Shown here in pieces: positions 32,509 through 39,646 of a DNA stretch of 64,000 bases (positions within the stretch are counted from its first letter, which is position 1; each line of letters starts with the position of its first letter). The DNA is from Bacteroidota bacterium (GTDB taxonomy: Bacteria; Bacteroidota; Bacteroidia; Chitinophagales; Chitinophagaceae). The stretch lies in the NCBI GenBank assembly GCA_029555415.1, contig JAKPSI010000064.1, forward strand, positions 1-64,000, written 5' to 3'. The notes under the pieces were generated by a model. The model did no database searches and was not told the origin of the DNA. It saw nothing but the letters and a program-made list of their open reading frames with translations. Made by a program: the position numbers and the translations under genes.

Positions 32509-35500
32509 ATGAAGAGAGTAATATGCCTGTTGGCCTGCCTTACGATCCTGGTCAGTGAACAATCCCATGCGCAGGTCAGTACCGTTGAGTACGGGAAGAA
32601 CCGCGTGCAATTCCAGAAATTCAAATGGAAGTATTACCAGACGGAGAACTTCAACAGTTACTTCAGTCAGGATGGTCTCGGCCTGGGCAAATATGTTGCG
32701 CAGATCGCGGAACAGGAATTGCCCGGCATTGAGGAATTCGTGGAGTACGGATTGCAGCGCCGCGCCAACATCGTTGTGTACAATAACTATGACGAAATGC
32801 TGCAGTCGAATATCGGCAATGGTATCGACTGGCAGAATACCGGTGGTGTCACCAAACTGGTGAACAATAAAATGATCGTGTACTTCGACGGTAACCACGA
32901 ACACCTGCGTCAGCAGATCCGTCAGGGTATCGCGAAGATCCTGGTGGATAATGTGCTGTTCGGGGATGACCTCGGCGAATTCGCCGCCAATCAGGCCCTG
33001 CTCGATCTCCCCAAGTGGCTGACCGATGGTTACATTGAATATGCAGCCGAATACTGGAACCCAACACTGGATGATGATCTCCGCTCCATCATGCTGGGCG
33101 GAAAATACAGCAAGTTCTATCAGTTCGCGTTCGACAAGCCCATGCTGGCCGGTCATGCGTTCTGGAAATACATCGCTGATAAATACGGCCGCAGCAAGAC
33201 CACCTACATGCTGTACCTGAGCCGCATTTACCGTAACCTGAATCAGGCCGCGGTGAAAGTGACGAAGAAGAAATTCAAAGTACTGTTACAGGATTTCATG
33301 ACCGAATTACCGCAGCAGTATTACAAGGACCTGCGCGGCCGCCGCAATTCACCGAAAGGACAGATGTCCATCAGTGAAGTGATCGGCAAAAAGGATTTCA
33401 TCCGCTTCAATGCCAACCCCGTTGCGAAAAGTTATACGTATGCCGTGACCGAATTCAAACAGGGCCGCTACACGGTGGTGCTGATGGAGAATTTCGTGAA
33501 CCGCAAGGAATTGCTGCGTCTCGGTGTCCGCTCCCGAGAAGATGACAAGGCGCCCAACTATCCGATCCTGGCATGGGATGGTAAAGGCTCGCGACTGACC
33601 TGCATTTACAATGAAGATGGCAAATTGAAATTATTCGTTTGGGACAACCTGAACCGCATCAAGATCGTGAAGCAGGAACTGCCGATGTTCGATCAGATCC
33701 AGGATGCGAAATACATGCTGGACAACAATACCCTCATGCTGAGTGCGGTACGCAGCGGGCAGTCCGACATCTACGTGTACAAAATCGACAAACAGACTTT
33801 TGAGCAGATCACGAATGACGCGTACGATGATCTGGATCCCGCGTTCGTGGCCTTCCCGAACAAAACGGGTATCATCTATTCCAGTAACCGTCCGTATGCA
33901 ACAGCCGGCACCAGCGATGATACGATCCCGAAGAATCGCTTCAACATTTATCTGGTCGACAACTGGAATAAATCAGACACCAAACAGATCTCAAAGTTGA
34001 CAGATCTGCGTTTTGGTAACGCGCGTTATCCTTCGCAATACAACCAGACCCATTTCACTTTCGTGAGTGATGAGAATGGTATCAATAACCGTTATGCCGG
34101 TTTCTTCAAAACAGAAAGGGCCGGACTGGATACGCTCGTCTTCATCGGTGATGAGATGCTGCGTAATCCACCGCAACGTGATGTGGACAGCCTGCTGAAA
34201 GAATGGAATAAGACCGATGTGGATTCCGTCGGATTCGTGTCCATCACGAACGACTCTTCCTATGTTTTCCCGATCACTAACTATCAGAGCAGCATGCTGG
34301 AAACCCGCACTGCCGGTGATCAGCAGCAGGTGAGTGAAGTGGTGAAACTGGCGGATGTAAAACTGCTGTACCGCCTGAAAGTGGATGAGAACACGCTGCG
34401 CCGCCGCAATGTGAGCGCACGTCCGACCGAATACATGAAGAAGAAGATCGAAGAGGAAAAGAAAGCGGCGAATAAAGTGGCGGTCTTCCAGGCACAGCCT
34501 GATTCCGTTGTCAAGAAGCAGAATGATTTCTTCAACAGTGAATTCGCGGATGAGAAGACCGACAGCACTAAACTCGGTAAAGTGGTGGAATCAGAAGAGC
34601 TGGCAAAAGAGCCGATCCTGAAGAAAGCTAAAGTGTATGAGTACCGTCCGCCGAAATTCTTCAACGATTATATCGTCAGCGGTTTCAACAACAACGTACT
34701 GGTGACCCGCTTCCAGCCTTATCAGGGTGGCAATGGTCCGGTCAAGCTGAGCAATAACGATCCGTTCAACGGTATGCTGCGCGTGGGTACTTCCGATCTG
34801 TTCGAGGATTGGAAATTCGCCGGTGGCTTCCGCATCAGTCCGAACCTGGACAACAACGAATATGTGATCAGCAGTCAGTACCTGAAGAAGCGCATCGATT
34901 ACGGCTTCACGTATTACCGTAACTCAGTGAAGAACCCGCCGCTGTATAACGACTCAACCAATTACAACGTGAAGCAGTTCACGAACCTGTATCAGCTGAC
35001 GGTGGCTTATCCGTTCAACCGCGTCCGCAGCCTGCGTTTCAACGTAGCGTTCCGCCGCGACAAATATGTGATCCTGGCGAATGACTTCTTCTCACAATCA
35101 CTGAAAGAACCGGACCGCAAGATCTCTTACGGTTTGTTCCATGCCGAGTTCGTGCATGATGACGCGATCACTCCGGCACAGAATATCTGGTACGGTCTGA
35201 AATGGAAGATCTATGCTGATTTCAATACCAAGCTGAACAGCAAGAACCTGAACGGACAGAGTCCGTACACGATCAACCTCGGTTTTGATGCCCGCAATTA
35301 TGTGCAGATCTACCGCAACATCATCTGGGCGGTACGCGGCGCGGGTGATTTCAGCTGGGGACGTGAGAAGTTCATTTATTATCTGGGTGGTGTCGACAAC
35401 TGGCTGTTCCCGAAATTCAACCGTGAGAACAAACCGGATCCGGATGCGGATTACGCGTTCCAGTCGCTGGCCGTCAACCTCCGTGGCTTCAAACAGAATG

Positions 35501-35865
35501 TCGCGAATGGCAACAACGCGCTGGTGCTGAACAGTGAGATCCGTGCCCCGATATTCACTTCGTTCTTCAACAAACCGATCAATAACGCTTTCCTCCGCAA
35601 TTTCCAGATCGTACAGTTCTTTGATCTGGGTACAGCCTGGAACGGCGCTTATGATAAGATCGTTCGTCCGAATGTAGTGTATGGTACACCTCCGCTGTCC
35701 GTGAAGATCAAAGCTGGTGGTATCGGACCTTTTGCGGGTGGATATGGTTTCGGCGCGCGCAGTACGGTGCTGGGTTATTTCCTGCGTTTCGATGCGGCCT
35801 GGGAGATGGATGGTGTGTTCAGGGGTAAGCCGATGTATTATTTTGCGATGGGGTTTGACTTTTAA
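32509..35865 (+). CDS. propeller plus outer-membrane barrel protein with degenerate peptidase domain
   Basis: The 1118-residue protein has a signal peptide (to about residue 22, QSHAQ). An N-terminal peptidase-MA-like domain (to about 270) has the downstream Glu-bearing helix (LPKWLTDGYIEYAAEYW), but the HExxH position reads LRQQIRQGI, so it should be inactive. TolB-like propeller blades follow (about 290-560, for example DAYDDLDPAFVAFPNKTG). A Lys/Glu-rich linker sits near 640-700. The C-terminal region, about 730-1118, is a predicted outer-membrane beta-barrel ending MYYFAMGFDF with a terminal Phe. It may assemble or anchor an envelope complex; this is inference from domains. It is a single transcription unit with a terminator behind it. 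Confidence 0.8.
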   Translation: MKRVICLLACLTILVSEQSHAQVSTVEYGKNRVQFQKFKWKYYQTENFNSYFSQDGLGLGKYVAQIAEQELPGIEEFVEYGLQRRANIVVYNNYDEMLQSNIGNGIDWQNTGGVTKLVNNKMIVYFDGNHEHLRQQIRQGIAKILVDNVLFGDDLGEFAANQALLDLPKWLTDGYIEYAAEYWNPTLDDDLRSIMLGGKYSKFYQFAFDKPMLAGHAFWKYIADKYGRSKTTYMLYLSRIYRNLNQAAVKVTKKKFKVLLQDFMTELPQQYYKDLRGRRNSPKGQMSISEVIGKKDFIRFNANPVAKSYTYAVTEFKQGRYTVVLMENFVNRKELLRLGVRSREDDKAPNYPILAWDGKGSRLTCIYNEDGKLKLFVWDNLNRIKIVKQELPMFDQIQDAKYMLDNNTLMLSAVRSGQSDIYVYKIDKQTFEQITNDAYDDLDPAFVAFPNKTGIIYSSNRPYATAGTSDDTIPKNRFNIYLVDNWNKSDTKQISKLTDLRFGNARYPSQYNQTHFTFVSDENGINNRYAGFFKTERAGLDTLVFIGDEMLRNPPQRDVDSLLKEWNKTDVDSVGFVSITNDSSYVFPITNYQSSMLETRTAGDQQQVSEVVKLADVKLLYRLKVDENTLRRRNVSARPTEYMKKKIEEEKKAANKVAVFQAQPDSVVKKQNDFFNSEFADEKTDSTKLGKVVESEELAKEPILKKAKVYEYRPPKFFNDYIVSGFNNNVLVTRFQPYQGGNGPVKLSNNDPFNGMLRVGTSDLFEDWKFAGGFRISPNLDNNEYVISSQYLKKRIDYGFTYYRNSVKNPPLYNDSTNYNVKQFTNLYQLTVAYPFNRVRSLRFNVAFRRDKYVILANDFFSQSLKEPDRKISYGLFHAEFVHDDAITPAQNIWYGLKWKIYADFNTKLNSKNLNGQSPYTINLGFDARNYVQIYRNIIWAVRGAGDFSWGREKFIYYLGGVDNWLFPKFNRENKPDPDADYAFQSLAVNLRGFKQNVANGNNALVLNSEIRAPIFTSFFNKPINNAFLRNFQIVQFFDLGTAWNGAYDKIVRPNVVYGTPPLSVKIKAGGIGPFAGGYGFGARSTVLGYFLRFDAAWEMDGVFRGKPMYYFAMGFDF

Positions 35866-35867
35866 AC

Positions 35868-35938
35868 GCAGATTAACACGGATTGGCACAGATTATAATA
35901 CACGAATGAGCACGAATAGGTGCGAATGAACACGAATA
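35868..35938. repeat. dispersed CAGATT/CACGAAT repeat
   Basis: ACGCAGATTAACACGGATTG is followed by several CACGAATGAGCACGAATA-type units. A related run with CGCAGATACCGCAGATC lies at about 60881-60920. Such units are common Bacteroidota intergenic sequence. Confidence 0.45.
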
Positions 35939-35950
35939 GATTTCCTAAAG

Positions 35951-35985
35951 AAAAGAGCCCCGACTATAAACGTCGGGGCTCTTTT
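35951..35985. terminator. bidirectional rho-independent terminator
   Basis: AAAAGAGCCCCGAC (35951-35964) pairs perfectly with GTCGGGGCTCTTTT (35972-35985), 14 bp with a 7-nt loop and T-runs on both strands. It separates the barrel-protein gene from the convergent creD gene. Confidence 0.9.
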
Positions 35986-36030
35986 TATTTCATAAGAAAA
36001 GGAAGCTGAGAAAAACGAATGAACTAATCA

Positions 36031-37338
36031 TCACCACTGCAGTTTTCTGGAGAAATACATGATGATCGCCAGTGCAGCAAAGAGGCCGAAGCTGCCCATC
36101 AGCAAAGCGTAGTCCTGCAGCTGGATGATCGTGAAAATATAGCCGTAGACCACGGCCAGCACGAAACTGATGAAGGTGGCCAGTTTGCCCGACCGCATGA
36201 TCCCTCCTACGAACCAGGCGATGAGGCCGATGGTGGCGACCGATGCGATGAGATAAGCCAAATTGTAACCGGTATATTCCGAGATCGATAACAATAGCGT
36301 ATAGAACAGTACGAGTGCAAGTCCGGCCAGTCCGTACTGCACCAAATGCAGCGGTCTTTTATAGATCGTTTCAATGAGGAAGAACGCGGCAAAGGTCAGG
36401 ATGATGCACAGCAGCGCGTATTTAACCGAACGCTGTGTTTTATCATAGCTGTCAACCGGGATCACCAGATCCGCGCCCAGTACGGAACCGGAGAGATCGA
36501 TATACCGGTTCTGCCAGATCTGCGGCACACTGCGGTTCATGAATTTCCAGGAGGCGGTGAAGCCACTGTCCTTCACTTCACGTGTATCCGGCAGCTTCAC
36601 ACCCGTGAAACTCGGGTTGGGCCAGTTGGAGCGCATGGTGAGTTTGTTCTCCCGCGCTGTGGCGGCAAATACCAGTCGCTGTGAACCATTCAAAGAGAAT
36701 TTGACAGAGCCGCTCAGATCTTTGGCAGCGATCTCCGGATTGAGCGGTACCGGTGCTTCCAGGATATCCGGTGCGCCCTGCACATCCGAAGGGCGTGGCT
36801 GGAAGACGATATTACTATCGCCCCAGTGCAGGAAAACATCTTCGTTGATACCACGCAGGTTATCGGTCACATTCATGACGATACGCGCGCGGTTCCAGAG
36901 GATATTTTCAGGAGCGATACCGAGTGTGGTCCATTTAATGGGACTGAAGCGGATATCAATATTGATATCGCTGCGGTACACGGCCACCTGATAGATGCCG
37001 CGGTGGCGGTTCTCCGGCACTACGCTGGACTGGATATCGGAGTGATCGGGCATGAACCAGGCTTCGCGGGTGACCCAGACGCGGGAGCCGTTCGCGCCAT
37101 CGATCTGTTCGTTGTAGGGCAGCAACAGCAGCGGACCGGTAACGGTTTGTTTACCCGCCCACTTGCCGCTGATATCAGCGATGGCCTCATTCTGCCGGCC
37201 TTCGCGCTCGCGCACGAGTTCCATGATCAGATTGGTGGGCACCCAGAGTATGAGCGCGAGGATGAAAATGAAAATGCCTTTGATGAAGAGACGTCCTTTG
37301 CCGAAGATTGTGTTCAGCAGACCAGTTGATTGTTCCAT
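36031..37338 (-). CDS. creD: inner-membrane protein CreD family
   Basis: The 435-residue protein has one N-terminal helix (GIFIFILALILWVPTNLIME), a large beta-rich periplasmic part with GKWAGKQTVTGPLLLLPY and SPIKWTTLGIAPENILWN, and five to six helices in the last 130 residues (from VKYALLCIILTFAAFFLIE). This matches CreD/inner-membrane-stability proteins. It is the last gene of a minus-strand cluster with four small membrane proteins and a winged-helix regulator, and its role there is probably response to envelope stress. Confidence 0.92.
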   Translation of the reverse strand: MEQSTGLLNTIFGKGRLFIKGIFIFILALILWVPTNLIMELVREREGRQNEAIADISGKWAGKQTVTGPLLLLPYNEQIDGANGSRVWVTREAWFMPDHSDIQSSVVPENRHRGIYQVAVYRSDINIDIRFSPIKWTTLGIAPENILWNRARIVMNVTDNLRGINEDVFLHWGDSNIVFQPRPSDVQGAPDILEAPVPLNPEIAAKDLSGSVKFSLNGSQRLVFAATARENKLTMRSNWPNPSFTGVKLPDTREVKDSGFTASWKFMNRSVPQIWQNRYIDLSGSVLGADLVIPVDSYDKTQRSVKYALLCIILTFAAFFLIETIYKRPLHLVQYGLAGLALVLFYTLLLSISEYTGYNLAYLIASVATIGLIAWFVGGIMRSGKLATFISFVLAVVYGYIFTIIQLQDYALLMGSFGLFAALAIIMYFSRKLQW

Positions 37339-37356
37339 ATAGTTGTTGTTGATTGT

Positions 37357-37575
37357 TTAGTCAGAAGTTTTTTCGGCGATCCATTTCCACCAGAAAACAG
37401 TGCAGGTGGCGTACACAAAAATTTGATAGAGGTCATCGCTCACGGAATGTCCGTTACGCGTGATCGCCATGCAAACGGGTATCATGAAGATGATGGCCAG
37501 CAGGGTGATGATATAGCCGGCGGGGTGGACGGGCACATAGGTCCATCCGAATTTTTTAAACCAGATCGTTCTCAT
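37357..37575 (-). CDS. small two-helix membrane protein
   Basis: The 72-residue protein begins MRTIWFKKFGWTYVPVHPAG and has two hydrophobic segments (YIITLLAIIFMIPVCMAI and YQIFVYATCTVFWWKWI). The function is unknown. It overlaps the upstream gene by 20 bp and lies 18 bp before creD, so it is part of the creD operon. Confidence 0.75.
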   Translation of the reverse strand: MRTIWFKKFGWTYVPVHPAGYIITLLAIIFMIPVCMAITRNGHSVSDDLYQIFVYATCTVFWWKWIAEKTSD

Positions 37576-38029
37576 TTGTTACAGGTTTTAAGTCTTCTGT
37601 TAATTGAATGAATTGTTTAAAGCGTATCAAGGCGGCCAGAGCAGCCGCAGCATAGGCGGGCCAGAAGATCCATAGCACTTCCAGGGGTCCCGACCAATGT
37701 GATGAATCGAATACCCAGCTGACAAGCATTACGCTTATCAGTATATTGGCAACGACCGATATCTGAATAAAAAAATGCAGTAGTACATATCGCTCCGGCG
37801 TTGTAGCGGGTAAACGGAATAAGAATGCCGTTAAACCGTATGCGATCAGCAATGCAGGCAAAGTAACGATCATCAAAAAGATCACAAAGGGGATGAACAA
37901 CAATAGCGCATATCCAATACTGCTGAGATCTTCAGCATCACTCACAAGCAAATTCGAGTATGTCAAAAGCAGCATCAATGGCAAAGCCAGCAACCAGGTG
38001 CCGGATATGTATTTAAATATTCTCCCCAT
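37556..38029 (-). CDS. four-helix membrane protein, unknown
   Basis: The 157-residue protein starts MGRIFKYISGTWLLALPLML and shows four hydrophobic segments, with a soluble C-terminal tail (FIQLTEDLKPVTNENDLV). It overlaps the genes on both sides (17 bp upstream, 20 bp downstream), so it is translated from the shared cluster message. No family is recognised. Confidence 0.75.
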   Translation of the reverse strand: MGRIFKYISGTWLLALPLMLLLTYSNLLVSDAEDLSSIGYALLLFIPFVIFLMIVTLPALLIAYGLTAFLFRLPATTPERYVLLHFFIQISVVANILISVMLVSWVFDSSHWSGPLEVLWIFWPAYAAAALAALIRFKQFIQLTEDLKPVTNENDLV

Positions 38030-38510
38030 CTTCTTCGGTTTTGAGTACTGAATTTTCAAGTAATGTGATCTTGCGTAACACGATCAGCAGCGGCACCAGT
38101 CCGAATACACCAAAGGAGCAGTCCACTAACCGCCACCAGAGCGGGATCCCGCGCATCGCCCCGAAAATGAATGCCCAGGGCAGGACCAGGATACAGGCAA
38201 TGACCCCGAACTCGATCACCCAGCGGTTGCGGACCGGATCGCGGTAAGGGCCGATGAATAGGATGGCCAGCACCACATGCGCGAAGGCGAGCCAGTCGTT
38301 CCCGTACAGCAGAAAAGGATATTTCCTTCCGGTTTCCGCAACGGCGAGGTACACGCTATCCAGCCAGTCGCCGATGCTGGTACCGAGCGGAAAGACCTGA
38401 CATAAAAAATGCAGTTCCGTTTCCGCGGGGATCGCGGTGAGTCCGCTCAATGCCAGCAGCACCATGAAGGAGCCGATCCAGATCCGCAGTGTTTTTAATT
38501 CGTTTGTCAT
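38013..38510 (-). CDS. membrane protein, unknown, in the creD cluster
   Basis: The 165-residue protein has about four hydrophobic segments and a charged C-terminal end (LLENSVLKTEEDGENI). The start at 38510 (MTNELKTLRIWIGSF) sits four bases behind the operator-like palindrome at 38514-38537. This favours it as the first gene of a sub-operon running through creD. The function is not recognised. Confidence 0.75.
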   Translation of the reverse strand: MTNELKTLRIWIGSFMVLLALSGLTAIPAETELHFLCQVFPLGTSIGDWLDSVYLAVAETGRKYPFLLYGNDWLAFAHVVLAILFIGPYRDPVRNRWVIEFGVIACILVLPWAFIFGAMRGIPLWWRLVDCSFGVFGLVPLLIVLRKITLLENSVLKTEEDGENI

Positions 38511-38513
38511 TTT

Positions 38514-38537
38514 AAAAAGTACTTTGTATTTCAAAGT
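38514..38537 (-). promoter_or_regulatory. operator palindrome 2 of the creD cluster
   Basis: Read on the minus strand this is ACTTTGAAATACAAAGTACTTTTT, quoted here in two parts: ACTTTGAAATACAAAG then TACTTTTT. The dyad ACTTTG-N5-CAAAGT is followed directly by the start codon at 38510. It matches the site at 39518-39541 in 20 of 24 positions and the winged-helix gene lies just upstream, so both are likely binding sites for that regulator. Confidence 0.65.
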
Positions 38538-38553
38538 GAAGGCACAAAAAAAA

Positions 38554-38853
38554 TTATCGCATGCCTTTGATCATATTTTCCAGGGCGCTGATATGGTCCT
38601 GGAAAGCTTTTTCGCCCGCCTTGGTGACCGAATAGGTGGTATTGGTCTTCTTGCCCACGAATCCCTTGTGGACCCGGATATAGCCGTTCTCCTCCAGGTT
38701 CACCAGGTGCGTGGCCAGATTCCCATCGGTCACTTCCAGCATTTGTTTCAGGTCGTTAAAGTTCACTTCCTCATTCACCATCAGCATGCTCATCACACCG
38801 AGGCGGATGCGGCTTTCGAAAACTTTATTCAACCCGTTGATCGGATTTTTCAA
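38554..38853 (-). CDS. winged-helix transcriptional regulator (HTH_34 type)
   Basis: The 99-residue protein is a compact MarR-like winged helix: FESRIRLGVMSMLMVNEEVN, then FNDLKQMLEVTDGNLATHLV with the recognition helix, and the wing EENGYIRVHKGFVGKKTNTT. The end, GEKAFQDHISALENMIKGM, is a dimerisation helix. It uses a TTG start at 38853, 13 bp after the stop of the upstream membrane-protein gene. The two identical-type palindromes ahead of 39517 and 38510 suggest it regulates its own cluster. Confidence 0.87.
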   Translation of the reverse strand: MKNPINGLNKVFESRIRLGVMSMLMVNEEVNFNDLKQMLEVTDGNLATHLVNLEENGYIRVHKGFVGKKTNTTYSVTKAGEKAFQDHISALENMIKGMR

Positions 38854-38866
38854 TTCTTTTGTTTTA

Positions 38867-39517
38867 TCAGTTCACGCTGTCTTTTTCATATTTCCACCAC
38901 ATGATTGCGCCATACAGGATATGCAATACCCCGAAACCGACCGCCCAGCAATATAAACCATAGCCGATGAATTGTGTGTTCACGATGCCCAGCACAATCT
39001 CCAGATAACCCAGGTAACGGATATCACTCAGCGTGAATTTGCTTCCGTTCACCAGTGCCAGTCCGTAAAAGATCAGGCTGGCCGGGGCAATGAAACGCCA
39101 TTCACTGTACTGCAGCATGGCAAGGATGAACAAGCCACCCGCTCCCAGCGGCACCATCATGCTCCAGGCCAGGTTCCGGCTGGATACATTCCACAACGGC
39201 GTTTGATTATGACGCGCCCGGCGCCAGGTGAAATAAAAAGCGGATACCAGTGCCAGCGCCAGCACGGCGATCGCGAGGATGAACAGATCCAGTTTGAGCT
39301 TATTGAAATCCGGTCCTTCAAAATTCCCCCGGGAATTATAGGCCAGGTAATATTCCGCGAGACGATTGGATGCCAGCCAGGCCCCGCCCATCGCGCAAAG
39401 GCCCGCCGCGATGCCACTGAGCCCGCTCAGGGAAATGAACCGGCTCGATCTTTCCATGATCCGGCGGATGTCCTTGATCTCATCCAGGGAAGAAGTCGGA
39501 AGCTGTTGATCAGTCAT
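38867..39517 (-). CDS. membrane protein, first gene of the regulator/creD cluster
   Basis: The 216-residue protein has a soluble N-terminus (TDQQLPTSSLDEIKDIRRIM) and five to six hydrophobic segments, including FILAIAVLALALVSAFYFTW and GLYCWAVGFGVLHILYGAIM. I do not recognise a named family. It starts directly at the operator at 39518-39541 and is followed by the winged-helix gene after 13 bp. It may sense the signal that the regulator responds to, which is inference. Confidence 0.78.
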   Translation of the reverse strand: MTDQQLPTSSLDEIKDIRRIMERSSRFISLSGLSGIAAGLCAMGGAWLASNRLAEYYLAYNSRGNFEGPDFNKLKLDLFILAIAVLALALVSAFYFTWRRARHNQTPLWNVSSRNLAWSMMVPLGAGGLFILAMLQYSEWRFIAPASLIFYGLALVNGSKFTLSDIRYLGYLEIVLGIVNTQFIGYGLYCWAVGFGVLHILYGAIMWWKYEKDSVN

Positions 39518-39541
39518 AAAAAGTGCTTTGTGATACAAAGT
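39518..39541 (-). promoter_or_regulatory. operator palindrome 1 of the creD cluster
   Basis: On the minus strand it reads ACTTTGTATCACAAAG then CACTTTTT, touching the start codon at 39517. The dyad CTTTGT-N3-ACAAAG is clear. It shares 20 of 24 bases with the site at 38514-38537. Confidence 0.65.
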
Positions 39542-39610
39542 AAATAACCAGGAACCGTATTTCCAAATGATTTTTTACTGCCGCCCAACCTTATCCTTCC
39601 GTTAACAATC

Positions 39611-39639
39611 TTGGATTCGCGGATCAAAGTGTATTTTTA
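39611..39639 (+). promoter_or_regulatory. promoter-like element before the DUF5686-type gene
   Basis: TTG at 39611-39613 and TATTTTTA at 39632-39639, 18 nt apart, approximate the TTTG and TAnnTTTG boxes. The ATG follows at 39647, so the leader would be very short. Confidence 0.3.
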
Positions 39640-39646
39640 CAACCCA

